Notes under the pieces: generated by a model
The model's database searches: none
Seen by the model: only the letters and a program-made list of their open reading frames with translations
Told to the model about the DNA's origin: nothing
Shown: piece after piece, positions 24,498-33,050 of the stretch
Layout of the letters: each line of letters begins with the position of its first letter
Position numbering within the stretch: the stretch's first letter is position 1
Assembly (NCBI GenBank): GCA_963667075.1
Contig: OY762938.1
Location: forward strand, 1,364,001-1,428,000
Source of the DNA: G963667075 sp963667075
Lineage (GTDB): Bacteria > Pseudomonadota > Alphaproteobacteria > Micavibrionales > Micavibrionaceae
Length of the DNA: 64,000 bases
Direction of reading: 5' to 3'
Program-made: the position numbers and the translations under genes

Positions 24498-25970
24498 ATG
24501 AGTAGTATCACGCAAAATCTTGATTTAAGACAATCCCAGACTCTGGTTATGACACCGCAGTTGCAGCAGGCGATTAAGCTTTTGCAACTCTCGAATCAGG
24601 AGCTGTCGGATGTCGTTGAAAAGGAACTGGCGGAAAATCCGTTACTTGAAAAAGCGCCGCCTGAAGAGCCGGATGTTGAGTCATCCGAAAAAGAAACCAA
24701 GGCGCCGGAACGGGATGAGTTTGAAAAGAATTTCGATGAAGGATGGACCGGTAATGAAGCGGATGCGTCGATCTCATCGAAGGATTTTGATCCAGGTTCA
24801 TCTATGGCGACTGTGGGGGCAGGTGGAAATAGTAGTTTTGATGATTTCGGCACATCCTTTGAAGACCGTATGACTAAAGAAAAAACCTTGCGTGAACATC
24901 TGTTGGAACAGCTTCACCTTGATGTTGACGATGCGCGTGATCGTATGATTGGTGCTTTGCTTATTGAACGGCTGGATGAATCCGGTTATTTGCGTGAAGA
25001 TACGGAATATTTGGTGGCTCGTTTAGGCTGTTCTGCTGCGCGTATAGAAAAACTGCTGGCCAAAATGAAGGGCTTTGATCCTACAGGTGTGTTTGCAAAA
25101 GATCTGACAGAGTGTCTGTCTTTGCAATTAGCTGAAGAGGGAAAGCTGGATGCGCCGATGGAGAGGCTTTTAGCGAATCTTGATCTTTTGGCCGTTCACG
25201 ATATGAAAGCCCTCGTGGAGGTCTGTGAGGCGAATGAATCTTACGTACGTGACATGATCGAGGAGATAAAGGCCCTTAATCCAAAGCCGTCTGCTTCATT
25301 TGATCATTTTGTTGTCCAAACGGTGGTGCCGGATGTTTTAATGAAAAAGCTGCCCAAAAATTTAGGGGGTGGCTGGCGCGTGGAGCTTAATCAGGAAACG
25401 CTGCCCCGTGTTCTGGTTAACAGGGAATATTACAAAACGGTGGCCAGTCAGGCAAAGTCCAAAAACGATAAAGAGTATCTGAGCACGCAGCTTAATTCAG
25501 CAAGCTGGCTTGTAAAGGCTTTGGACCAGCGAGCGCAGACGATCCTGAAAACGGCCAGTGAGATTGTAGAACAGCAAGATGCGTTCTTTCTCTATGGGAT
25601 AGAATTCCTAAAGCCGCTGACATTAAAGGATATTGCCGAAGAAATTGAGATGCATGAAAGCACGGTGTCCCGTGTGACAAACAATAAATATATTGGCACG
25701 CCGCGCGGTATTTTCGAGCTGAAATACTTTTTTTCAACCGCGCTGGTCGGGGCTGATGGTACATCGCACTCTGCAGAATCTGTCAAAGCCAGAATCAAGA
25801 CTCTGGTTGATGCTGAAGAGCCTAAAAAAATCCTCTCTGATGACAAAATAGTCGAGCTGTTAAAACAGGAAAACATTGATATAGCCCGCCGCACGGTTGC
25901 AAAGTACAGAGAAGCCCTACATATTCCATCTTCGGTTCAGAGACGAAAGATAAAAAGGAATAGGGCTTAA
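24498..25970 (+). CDS. rpoN: RNA polymerase sigma-54 factor
   Basis: About 490 residues. Region I has the Leu/Gln-rich start LRQSQTLVMTPQLQQAIKLL, which contacts activators; an acidic linker spans about 45-120; then the core-binding domain, a helix-turn-helix (IAEEIEMHESTVSRVTNNKY) and the RpoN box ARRTVAKYRE that reads the -24 element. The ATG at 24498 gives the standard N-terminus; a GTG upstream at 24459 is possible but unlikely. Located after lptB and before hpf/ptsN, the classical arrangement. A small gene interrupts that order on the other strand. Confidence 0.97.
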   Translation: MSSITQNLDLRQSQTLVMTPQLQQAIKLLQLSNQELSDVVEKELAENPLLEKAPPEEPDVESSEKETKAPERDEFEKNFDEGWTGNEADASISSKDFDPGSSMATVGAGGNSSFDDFGTSFEDRMTKEKTLREHLLEQLHLDVDDARDRMIGALLIERLDESGYLREDTEYLVARLGCSAARIEKLLAKMKGFDPTGVFAKDLTECLSLQLAEEGKLDAPMERLLANLDLLAVHDMKALVEVCEANESYVRDMIEEIKALNPKPSASFDHFVVQTVVPDVLMKKLPKNLGGGWRVELNQETLPRVLVNREYYKTVASQAKSKNDKEYLSTQLNSASWLVKALDQRAQTILKTASEIVEQQDAFFLYGIEFLKPLTLKDIAEEIEMHESTVSRVTNNKYIGTPRGIFELKYFFSTALVGADGTSHSAESVKARIKTLVDAEEPKKILSDDKIVELLKQENIDIARRTVAKYREALHIPSSVQRRKIKRNRA

Positions 25971-25976
25971 ATGGTT

Positions 25977-26275
25977 TTATTTCATAGAATTTTCAGGGGG
26001 TTCTATTTTTTTAATTTTATGCTTTGCCCTAAGTTTATCTAATGTTTCGTCTGTTAAATCGCAGTATAAGTTTGATTCATTTACAGATTTAACGGCTTCA
26101 GCAAAAATCCCTTTAGTTTCATAAGGAAGGGTGATTCTTTCTCCTATACGGTTTTGTATTGTTGGGTATAGACTTGTACCATCGTGGCATTGTTTTATGT
26201 CCTCTATTGTTCTTGCCTCAAAGGTGCCTTTTTCAAGGCTTCCAAAAAGCACGCTTAAGGAAATAGCTTTTTCAT
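25977..26275 (-). pseudogene. small hypothetical gene with apparent frameshift after its start
   Basis: An open frame of 91 codons begins with GTG at 26252, but the only good ribosome site (AAGGAG, seven bases upstream) serves an ATG at 26275 that reads MKKLFP and stops. The run after ATG has five A. One more A would join the ATG to the long frame and give MKKAISLSVLFGS, a normal protein start. So either a base was lost (mutation or read error), or the ribosome slips on the A run. The remaining protein (FEARTIEDIKQCHDGTSLYP and onward) is unrecognised. It converges on rpoN with six bases between. Confidence 0.5.
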
Positions 26276-26416
26276 CGTTTCTCTCCTTTTTGTTAGGATA
26301 GTATATTTAAAGAGGGCTTGATATTATGTCAATAAAATTAACATCTATTCTTCATTCTGTTCTTTAGTGATTGAGATCATGCTCATTAATTTGTATAAAA
26401 TAAAGGAAAACGTCTC

Positions 26417-26445
26417 TTGACGAGAGGGGGGTGCGTGCATACATT
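26417..26445 (+). promoter_or_regulatory. candidate promoter of hpf
   Basis: TTGACG and TACATT are separated by 17 bases, 46 bases before the hpf ATG. It looks like a housekeeping-sigma promoter; no sigma-54 type -24/-12 pair was seen here. Confidence 0.5.
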
Positions 26446-26490
26446 ACGTAACCCGAAATTAACAAGGTTTAGGAAATAAGGTAGGGAAAT

Positions 26491-27096
26491 ATGAAACTCA
26501 CCGTTCAAGGAAAACAAATGAACTTAGGCGATGCGTTGCAAACGCACGTGACGGAAAAGCTGGAAGAGTTAAACCAGAAATATTTTAATCATGCGATTAG
26601 TGCAACAGTCACGTTTTCACCTGATGCGCATGCCTTTACAAGAGTGCAGATCTCTTTGCGTATCGGTAAAGAGATTATGGTGCAGGCGCAAGCAACAGAA
26701 AAAGATCCATATAATACCTTTGATGCAGCGGCTGAAAAAATTGCCAAGCAATTGCGCCGCTATAAAAAGCGCCTCCGTGATCACCATGAGCGTCTTGAAA
26801 GCGTTCCGGGTGAAGCAGGTATGAAAGCCCGTGACTATGTTCTGGCGTCTACGGATGACGATGCAGAGGAAGATGCTAATGCTGTTCATGGGGAAGATCC
26901 TGTTGTTATCGCTGAAATGAGCACAAATATTCAGACAATGACGGTTTCTGAAGCGGTTATGAGAATGGATCTGGCAGAACAATCTGCTTTGCTGTTCAGA
27001 AATGCAAAGCATAATGGCCTGAATATGGTTTATAGACGTGCTGATGGCAATATTGGATGGATAGACCCGGAAGAATCACAGGAAGCCGCTGCCTGA
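26491..27096 (+). CDS. hpf: ribosome hibernation promoting factor, long form
   Basis: A 201-residue protein. The N-terminal S30AE domain (about 1-100: MKLTVQGKQMNLGDALQTHV, ending RYKKRLRDHHER) binds the decoding centre of idle ribosomes; an acidic linker follows; the C-terminal domain (about 140-197: MTVSEAVMRMDLAEQSALLF, NIGWIDP) dimerises to make 100S ribosomes. The long form is usual in alphaproteobacteria. GTAGGG lies six bases upstream of the ATG. A strong terminator follows. Confidence 0.95.
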   Translation: MKLTVQGKQMNLGDALQTHVTEKLEELNQKYFNHAISATVTFSPDAHAFTRVQISLRIGKEIMVQAQATEKDPYNTFDAAAEKIAKQLRRYKKRLRDHHERLESVPGEAGMKARDYVLASTDDDAEEDANAVHGEDPVVIAEMSTNIQTMTVSEAVMRMDLAEQSALLFRNAKHNGLNMVYRRADGNIGWIDPEESQEAAA

Positions 27097-27127
27097 TTAT
27101 CTGGCACGTTATGCACTGAAAAATAAG

Positions 27128-27160
27128 AAATGCGGCTTTTTTTTAGCCGCATTTTTTCTT
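27128..27160 (+). terminator. intrinsic terminator of hpf
   Basis: AAATGCGGCT and AGCCGCATTT pair perfectly around a T-only loop and are followed by TTTCTT. It separates hpf from ptsN. Confidence 0.85.
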
Positions 27161-27290
27161 ATATCTTACAACATCTTATGCGTTTCACGCATACCACATG
27201 CGCAAACGCAGTATAGTTTCTTCTTTCTTTTTTTGGCATTTCAGGGTATGACTCTATCCCAGACCATAAATGACTCGGGGGAGAATGAGA

Positions 27291-27773
27291 ATGGCCGGAC
27301 AAGAACACTTGTTGGAAGTGGATGCGGTGCTGCCTAGGTTAAATGCAGACACACGCGAACGTGTTTTTCAAAAAATATCGTCAAAAGTGGCGCAAGACAC
27401 AGGTCTTTGTCAGAAAGATTTGTTTGATAAGCTTATGCATAGTGAGCGGCAATCTTCGTCGGGGATCGGAAATGGGGTGGCTATTCCGCATTTGCGTTGT
27501 CCGAATTTGGTAAGACCTTTTTCTCTTTTGGCGCAGTTAAGGGAAAAAGTAGCTTTCGAATCGGTTGATCAAAAGCCGGTTGACCTTGTTTTTCTTCTTT
27601 TGTCGCCGGAGCGGGATGGCCCGTATCACTTAAGGCGTCTATCCCGTGTGACTCGTGTGCTTATGGATCATGGGGTTTTAAGTAATATAAGATCTCTGGA
27701 GGAAGGGGACGAGATTCAGGCCGCTTTGCTGGGCACAAGCAGCCTGACGGAAAAAATGGTTGTAAATGGCTAG
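27291..27773 (+). CDS. ptsN: nitrogen phosphotransferase EIIA(Ntr)
   Basis: About 160 residues of the PTS EIIA fructose/mannitol fold. The phospho-accepting histidine is in GNGVAIPHLRC near residue 64 (numbered from 27291), with the surrounding SSGIGNG loop intact. In the PTS-Ntr chain this protein regulates rather than transports. Of three in-frame starts (27270, 27285, 27291), the last has GGGGGAG at a seven-base distance. It sits downstream of rpoN and hpf as in other proteobacteria; no nearby rapZ or HPr. Confidence 0.93.
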   Translation: MAGQEHLLEVDAVLPRLNADTRERVFQKISSKVAQDTGLCQKDLFDKLMHSERQSSSGIGNGVAIPHLRCPNLVRPFSLLAQLREKVAFESVDQKPVDLVFLLLSPERDGPYHLRRLSRVTRVLMDHGVLSNIRSLEEGDEIQAALLGTSSLTEKMVVNG

Positions 27774-27865
27774 AAAACGGTCTTTTTCTACTATCTTTAT
27801 AATTAAAGTTTGACAATTTTTATTTTCCGAAATATTAATTGTTTTTTTACAATATGCATCTAAAT

Positions 27866-27895
27866 TTGATATTACGAACGATAATACGTTATAAT
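27866..27895 (+). promoter_or_regulatory. strong sigma-70-type promoter
   Basis: TTGATA, an 18-base spacer and a perfect TATAAT. Transcription would begin near 27903, which fits a translation start at GTG 27932 and excludes starts further upstream. Confidence 0.7.
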
Positions 27896-27931
27896 GATAA
27901 TTGTAGAGAAAGCTTAAAGAGTAGGTGTAGA

Positions 27932-28735
27932 GTGGTTTCTTTCGCGCGAGAATTAGATAAGGGTGTAATGGGGCCGGCTGTTCAGGCTGTTGCCAAGATG
28001 GATTTGTCCGCTTCCTTTAAGCCTGCTCAAAAAATCAGTCATGATGGACAGCGTTATGCCCCGAATATAGGGCAGGCAGCCAAGTCTGCGCATAGCGGTA
28101 TTGCGGATGCTAAGCTAAAACTGGGTTCGATAGAAGATGCCCGCAAGGAAATGCGCGGGGCGCAGGAAAATAAAGAGCCGCAAGCTGATCCGGGCAAAGG
28201 TTTTTCTTTGACAGGTGTGGCTTTGAGTGAAGGCATGGGCTGGGCTGCGACAGTGGCAGCTTATGCGGTTAATCCCGGGCTCGGTCTTGCTGTTGGTGCG
28301 GGTACGACACTTAACACTGTTGTGAATCTCATGGGGAACCGCGCTGATAGAACGGCAAGCTGGGATGAAATGCACCCCGGTGAATATATGAGCGATGCGA
28401 AAAGTGGCGAGGTTTACCAACGTTATGACACGCCTTCCAAAGATGTGACGCAGCAGGCGAACTTCCAGCAACAGCCTTCGATCCCTCAGCCTATGCGGAT
28501 GGGTGATATGGAAGGGCCTAGCTATGAAGATTCTATGGCAGAAGTCTTTGGTTTCTTTGATAATAATCCTTCTGTTGCTCAGGATATGCTGCCAACGGAA
28601 GAAGATCTGCAAAGAGCGGAAGATGGGCTTACGGCCCAAATGGCAGAGCAGGAAAGATCTCTTGCTGCTGTGCACAATTTTGTTTATGAATATAAACCGC
28701 TTGCGCCGGCTGCAGTGCCAACGCCGCCCGTTTAG
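27932..28735 (+). CDS. hypothetical Ala/Gln-rich protein
   Basis: About 267 residues, not recognised. The GTG at 27932 is chosen because a perfect -10 box lies 37 bases upstream, so starts before it cannot be on the mRNA; AGG lies six bases before. Visible: a lysine-rich N-terminal third (FKPAQKISHDGQRYAPN), one hydrophobic glycine-rich stretch (WAATVAAYAVNPGLGLAVGAG) that could cross or touch a membrane, then an acidic, glutamine- and proline-rich low-complexity tail. Single-gene unit with its own promoter and terminator. Function unknown. Confidence 0.65.
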   Translation: MVSFARELDKGVMGPAVQAVAKMDLSASFKPAQKISHDGQRYAPNIGQAAKSAHSGIADAKLKLGSIEDARKEMRGAQENKEPQADPGKGFSLTGVALSEGMGWAATVAAYAVNPGLGLAVGAGTTLNTVVNLMGNRADRTASWDEMHPGEYMSDAKSGEVYQRYDTPSKDVTQQANFQQQPSIPQPMRMGDMEGPSYEDSMAEVFGFFDNNPSVAQDMLPTEEDLQRAEDGLTAQMAEQERSLAAVHNFVYEYKPLAPAAVPTPPV

Positions 28736-28765
28736 GTTTTTGAAAACCGTTCTAATCCATTGTTT

Positions 28766-28793
28766 AAAGGGTCGTTTTACAGCGGCCCTTTTT
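28766..28793 (+). terminator. intrinsic terminator
   Basis: AAAGGGTCG pairs with CGGCCCTTT (one G-U) around an eight-base loop and runs into T. It closes the 27932-28735 unit. Confidence 0.75.
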
Positions 28794-28886
28794 AGTGTGG
28801 TGTTTATTTTTTTTCTTGTTTCTTGATAAGTCTGCTATATTGGTCGGGGTCAGGTATGACTGTCTCTCAAATCTAAAGGTATCGCG

Positions 28887-29744
28887 GTGCTTTTTCTCAG
28901 GCTTTTTGTATTGTTATTATGTCTTTCTTTCTGGCAGGCAGCCTATGCGGCGGGCTCTTACGATTATTGTGAGACCGTTCAGAGCACGGCAGATGTTCTG
29001 GATTGTGTTAAAGAGCATAACAATAATGCTCAAAAAAGGCTAAATGCTGTTTTTGAGAAGCTTGTGACAGAAAAAGAAGCGCAAGAAGACAGCTTTTTGT
29101 CGCTTTCACAAAAAAAATGGCTGGAATATCGTAATACCCAATGTAGCTGGGAGGCTGAGAAGGAAGAAAATCCGGCTTTGAAGCGTGTTGTTGAGTTATC
29201 CTGTCTTGCGACATTGACGGATACGCGTTCGGATCTTTTGGTGCTATCTTTGGATCAGGCTTTTCGGATCGGTCCCCGGGAATTTGGTACTTTTCCACGG
29301 TGGTTGAATGTGCTGGTTGGAGATTATCCGGCTGTTTTCTGGGATGTTGGAAGTCGTCGTCGGTTTGATTTGGATTGTGATGGTGAGTATGAACAGATTA
29401 TTTCCGGTGTGATGCAAGAGGAGGGCGGGCAGGCTGAAAATTTTATGCACGCTGTTGTGGCCGTTGTTGAAAATCCTGCGACTGGTAAGCCGCATGCGCG
29501 CATTTTTCATTTTCCTGTTCAGTTAAAAGGCGAAAATGATTTGTCTTTTTGTAAAACAAAATTGTCGTTTGCTGTTGTGTCTGCGCTCGATTCTGTTAAA
29601 AAGAACGAACAGACTAATGTAGCTGGCGCTTGTGCTACGGCACTTCAGCTTATGGATGGGCAATGTCCGCCGGTTGTTCTTTATTGGGATGGTGTTGATT
29701 ACATTTCCAGAGCGGCAGCACTTCCTGTGTCATCTGAGAAGTAA
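28887..29744 (+). CDS. exported protein with LprI/DUF1311-like domain
   Basis: 285 residues. It starts with GTG; the signal peptide (FLRLFVLLLCLSFWQAAYA) ends at AYA|AG. Residues 20-115 match the lysozyme-inhibitor LprI N-terminal pattern: paired cysteines (CETV..DCVKE..CSW..SCLA) and LNAVFEKLVTEKEAQEDSF followed by KKWLEYRNTQC. The remaining 170 residues form a second domain with DLDCDGEYEQIISGV, unrecognised. Probably periplasmic. A role against lysozyme is only a family hint. The LOG gene follows 16 bases later. Confidence 0.75.
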   Translation: MLFLRLFVLLLCLSFWQAAYAAGSYDYCETVQSTADVLDCVKEHNNNAQKRLNAVFEKLVTEKEAQEDSFLSLSQKKWLEYRNTQCSWEAEKEENPALKRVVELSCLATLTDTRSDLLVLSLDQAFRIGPREFGTFPRWLNVLVGDYPAVFWDVGSRRRFDLDCDGEYEQIISGVMQEEGGQAENFMHAVVAVVENPATGKPHARIFHFPVQLKGENDLSFCKTKLSFAVVSALDSVKKNEQTNVAGACATALQLMDGQCPPVVLYWDGVDYISRAAALPVSSEK

Positions 29745-29760
29745 AAGGAATAAAACGAAT

Positions 29761-30348
29761 ATGTCACCAAATATTAAGGCTGTGTGCGTCTATTGTAGCG
29801 CGTCGTCAAATATTGCGCCCCACTACGGGGAGGAGGTAAAAGCACTTGGGCAAATTATGGCGCAGCATGGCTGGTCTCTGGTTTTTGGTGGCGGTGGATG
29901 TGGTCTAATGGGGGCTGTGGCTGATTCTGTTCTGTCTCATGGTGGGAAGGCTGTCGGTATTATTCCTGAGCACTTGAAACAGCAGGACAAGCCGCAAGAG
30001 GGGCTGACTGAATTGTTTGTTGTTGATACGATGCATCAACGTAAGCAAATGATGGTTGATCGTTCTGATGCATTTGTTATCCTTCCAGGTGGGCTCGGGA
30101 CGCTTGATGAGGCGTTTGAGATTCTTACATGGAAACAGCTTAAATTGCATGATAAGCCAGTTGTTCTTCTGAACTCTCATGGCTACTGGGATGAGTTTTT
30201 GAATTTGATTGATAAAATGATCGAGGAAAAATTTGTTGTATCTGCGCATAAAAACCTGTTTTCTGTGGCTGAAACTGTGGGGCAAATAGAAGATATTCTT
30301 CTGGAAGCACCGGATGAGCGTTTTAATCCCGAAATAAAACGGATTTAA
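29761..30348 (+). CDS. LOG-family protein (TIGR00730 type, cytokinin riboside 5'-monophosphate phosphoribohydrolase-like)
   Basis: A 195-residue Rossmann-type protein. N-terminal VCVYCSASSN, nucleotide loop VFGGGGCGLMGAVAD, and the signature PGGLGTLDEAFEILTW with the catalytic Arg-Lys region MHQRKQMM before it. In plants and some bacteria these enzymes release free bases from nucleoside monophosphates; the bacterial substrate is often AMP-like. The ATG at 29761 fits the family start; a longer frame overlaps the upstream gene. Confidence 0.92.
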   Translation: MSPNIKAVCVYCSASSNIAPHYGEEVKALGQIMAQHGWSLVFGGGGCGLMGAVADSVLSHGGKAVGIIPEHLKQQDKPQEGLTELFVVDTMHQRKQMMVDRSDAFVILPGGLGTLDEAFEILTWKQLKLHDKPVVLLNSHGYWDEFLNLIDKMIEEKFVVSAHKNLFSVAETVGQIEDILLEAPDERFNPEIKRI

Positions 30349-30420
30349 CTGCTATAAAATATTTGTTAATAATACTTTGGCTTGGTAAAGTAGCCTGAGA
30401 ACAATTCGAGAGTAGGAACA

Positions 30421-31473
30421 TTGTCCCAACATTATCCGCATGACATAAACCAGGCAAATGACTATGCTTGCGAGGCTTTGGAGCGCATGCATAAGGAAGA
30501 GTTGCCGCTTACCCCGAACAATTTCGAGCTGTGGTATGTTTATTACTCGAAAATGAATCAGGAGCTCATTCTTGCGCTTGATTCTATTGAGCAGAATAAT
30601 GCCTGTATTACAGACGAGGATTGTCAGACGATTTATGAACGATTCCTGAGCGATGAGCGTAACGAAAAAGCAGTTAAAGAAGCTGGAGAGCAAATTAACG
30701 CGACGATTGAAGGCGTAACCAAAGCAGTTAAAGGTGTTCGTGATGCAACGAATACCTATAATGAGACGTTGACGCAAACATCGAAAAGAATCGAAAATGT
30801 GAGTGATGTCGAGGATGTTAAAGCGATTTTAAGCGAAGTAACAAGCGGTACGGAGCAAATGATCCAGTATAACCAGACTCTGGAAGAGCAACTGGATCGT
30901 TCATCACTTATTATTCATGAACTGCAACGGGATCTTGAGTCTGTTCGCCGTGAGGCTATGACTGATGGATTGACCGGACTGGCTAATCGTAAGTCTTTTG
31001 ATGATGAGATCGTGACTCTCAGAGAAGAGGCAGAAGAAGAGGGGTATCGTTTAACACTTCTTATGCTTGATATTGATCACTTTAAGAGTTTTAACGATAA
31101 TTTTGGCCATCAGGTTGGGGATCAGGTGCTTCGTCTGGTGGCGCGTACGTTGACCGATGGCGTTAAAGGCAGGGATGTTGCTGCACGTTATGGCGGCGAG
31201 GAGTTTGCTATTATTCTTCCTAATACGAACCTTGTCGCTGGCATCTCTGTTGGTAATTCTTTGCGTAAGGCTGTTGCCACAAAAGATATCATTAACCGTT
31301 CTACCGGTAATAAAATGGGTCGGATTACGATGTCTGTCGGGGTTGCTGAGTATCAGTCGGGTGAATCTATTGAAGATTTGATTTCCAGGGCGGATGCTGC
31401 CTTATATACGGCAAAACATAATGGTCGCAATCAGGTGGCGGCCGCGCCTCAGAGTGTTGAGCAAATAAACTAG
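30421..31473 (+). CDS. diguanylate cyclase (GGDEF domain)
   Basis: A 350-residue soluble protein. It starts at TTG 30421 (AGGA just upstream), because the conserved N-terminal region (ALERMHKEELPLTPNNFELW) begins before any ATG. A coiled coil (about 90-170) leads into the GGDEF domain: MTDGLTGLANRKSF, MLDIDHFKSFND and active loop YGGEEFAIILP, all intact, so c-di-GMP synthesis is expected. The inhibitory I-site RxxD five residues before the loop reads KGRD, so product inhibition may be weak. No receiver or sensor domain; the N-terminal region is the likely control part. Confidence 0.93.
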   Translation: MSQHYPHDINQANDYACEALERMHKEELPLTPNNFELWYVYYSKMNQELILALDSIEQNNACITDEDCQTIYERFLSDERNEKAVKEAGEQINATIEGVTKAVKGVRDATNTYNETLTQTSKRIENVSDVEDVKAILSEVTSGTEQMIQYNQTLEEQLDRSSLIIHELQRDLESVRREAMTDGLTGLANRKSFDDEIVTLREEAEEEGYRLTLLMLDIDHFKSFNDNFGHQVGDQVLRLVARTLTDGVKGRDVAARYGGEEFAIILPNTNLVAGISVGNSLRKAVATKDIINRSTGNKMGRITMSVGVAEYQSGESIEDLISRADAALYTAKHNGRNQVAAAPQSVEQIN

Positions 31474-31620
31474 TATTGAAAAAGAGCTGTTTTTCCTGTA
31501 CAATCTACGGTTAATGGGCTTTTCCTTTGAGGTTAATATCTTAAGGGGAATCAGTGTGTACTGGTTGAATGGTGGTAAGGTGAGGTTTTGTGTTCTTTCT
31601 TGCATAAGGAACATTGAGAC

Positions 31621-31995
31621 TTGGACGAACAAAAAGAAATACATTATACGTTAAAGCGAAGCGGTTTAAATCGCTGGTGCATTGAGTTGAGTGCACTGGA
31701 GGATGTTTTGTATCGTCCTCATATTGAGATTGATGGCTACGACGCTTTTCTGTTTTGTAATCGTGATCAGGTTTTTTTTCTGCGGGATCTGCCTGATTAT
31801 GTTATAGAGGACCTTCATAAACAAGGGCATGTGCTCGTGCGTGAGCAGGTCTCGAACAGAGAAAATAGCTCTATTGCGCCTTGGGGGTTAAAAAAGGAAG
31901 ATTTTGGCCGTTTTTATGACGTGCCGGTTTATCCGAGATCCTCGAATCTTTCCTCCATCAAAGACAGTTTTAATATTTCAGAGCTTGCCTCATGA
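31621..31995 (+). CDS. hypothetical protein, 124 residues
   Basis: Unrecognised. It starts at TTG with AAGGA about ten bases upstream; no ATG serves this frame early enough. The protein looks soluble, with a compact domain of strands (RWCIELSALEDVLYRPHIEI, AFLFCNRDQVFFLRDLPDYV) and a likely flexible C-terminus with PRSSNLSSIKDS. It follows the diguanylate cyclase by about 150 bases on the same strand; any functional link is speculative. Confidence 0.55.
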   Translation: MDEQKEIHYTLKRSGLNRWCIELSALEDVLYRPHIEIDGYDAFLFCNRDQVFFLRDLPDYVIEDLHKQGHVLVREQVSNRENSSIAPWGLKKEDFGRFYDVPVYPRSSNLSSIKDSFNISELAS

Positions 31996-32117
31996 CCATA
32001 ATGCTGGATTAAAGCGTTCTGGGTCTGGAAACTCTTTTTAGTATGATGTATTTATATGTGGGGCCTTGTTTTTGTCTCTTTACTGTTTTAGCCATACTTT
32101 GAAAGTGGGTTGTTGTT

Positions 32118-33041
32118 ATGCGAATTGTCGTGATTTCTGTTGCTGTGATTATCGCTCTGGGATTTCTTTATACCGGATTTAATTTTTTGTTTGTCTCTCC
32201 ACCGGCGTCTAAAACACGCACGCCTGTGGTGGCATCTAATTCTGATAAGGTTTCTCCGTCCTCTTCATCGATTGAAGAAAAAAAGATGTCTGTGAGAACG
32301 GTCCGGTCTGATATAAGGGCCAAAACAGAGATTAAAAGTGCTGTGGCAAACTATGAAGTTTTTGAAGAGCATGCACCAAGGCAGGCCAGTTCTACGATAA
32401 AACTTCTTATAAACAGTATGAAAAAAGGACGCTTGCCAAGCGTTTTTCTTAGTGCGCCAAATAAGACAGATGGTGGGAGACGGCGATATGAAAGACTGTT
32501 TATGGATGCAGAACGTGTTATTAATTCCAGTGAAATGGGGAATGATGTAGTGCAGGTGGATTGCAAGGATGTTCAGGACATGGGGTATGCTTATGCTCAC
32601 ATTCTGGTGGGTGATATTCTTGACAATGTTTTTATTTGTAAGGTGCCGCCGGAGGATGTTTCAGAGAACCAGCTTTTTTTAGGTGGACCGGGGAATGATA
32701 AGATCACTGATCTGCAGGGCAATAAAATTATTAATGGTGGAACAGGAAATGATCAGATCTTTGCGGGAAGAGGCCGGAAAATTCTTGTTTTTGAAAAAGG
32801 TTGGGGTAATGACGAAGTTAAAGCGGATTGCCGAGATTCTATTATTACAAAAAATTCCATACCGGACAAAAATCCGCTGAACAGATATTGGACGTTCAAG
32901 TTCTCCAACTTTGTGGTTTTTGGCCCGCAGGTGAGGGAACAGGATATGGAATGGGACGGGTTGACTTATCGTAATAAAGTGACGGGTGATAGCGTTACGT
33001 TTAATAATAAATGCTATAACTTTGTTTTTTACGATAAATAG
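32118..33041 (+). CDS. membrane-anchored protein with RTX-like calcium-binding repeats
   Basis: 307 residues. One N-terminal hydrophobic helix (VVISVAVIIALGFLYTGFNF) acts as signal anchor, followed by a Ser/Lys-rich linker. Around residues 190-218 there are two hemolysin-type nonapeptide-like repeats, GGPGNDKIT and GGTGNDQIF, with NKII between, the pattern of a calcium-binding beta-roll; only about one turn is present. A C-terminal region with FEKGWGNDEVKADC continues the family look. An exported, calcium-sensing or structural role is plausible. The neighbour downstream starts ten bases after the stop. Confidence 0.75.
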   Translation: MRIVVISVAVIIALGFLYTGFNFLFVSPPASKTRTPVVASNSDKVSPSSSSIEEKKMSVRTVRSDIRAKTEIKSAVANYEVFEEHAPRQASSTIKLLINSMKKGRLPSVFLSAPNKTDGGRRRYERLFMDAERVINSSEMGNDVVQVDCKDVQDMGYAYAHILVGDILDNVFICKVPPEDVSENQLFLGGPGNDKITDLQGNKIINGGTGNDQIFAGRGRKILVFEKGWGNDEVKADCRDSIITKNSIPDKNPLNRYWTFKFSNFVVFGPQVREQDMEWDGLTYRNKVTGDSVTFNNKCYNFVFYDK

Positions 33042-33050
33042 GAGGGGGAT

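Noticed and set aside
26253..26490. sigma-54 promoter before hpf
   Set aside because: No GG-N10-GC pair at the right spacing; a sigma-70-like promoter is present instead.
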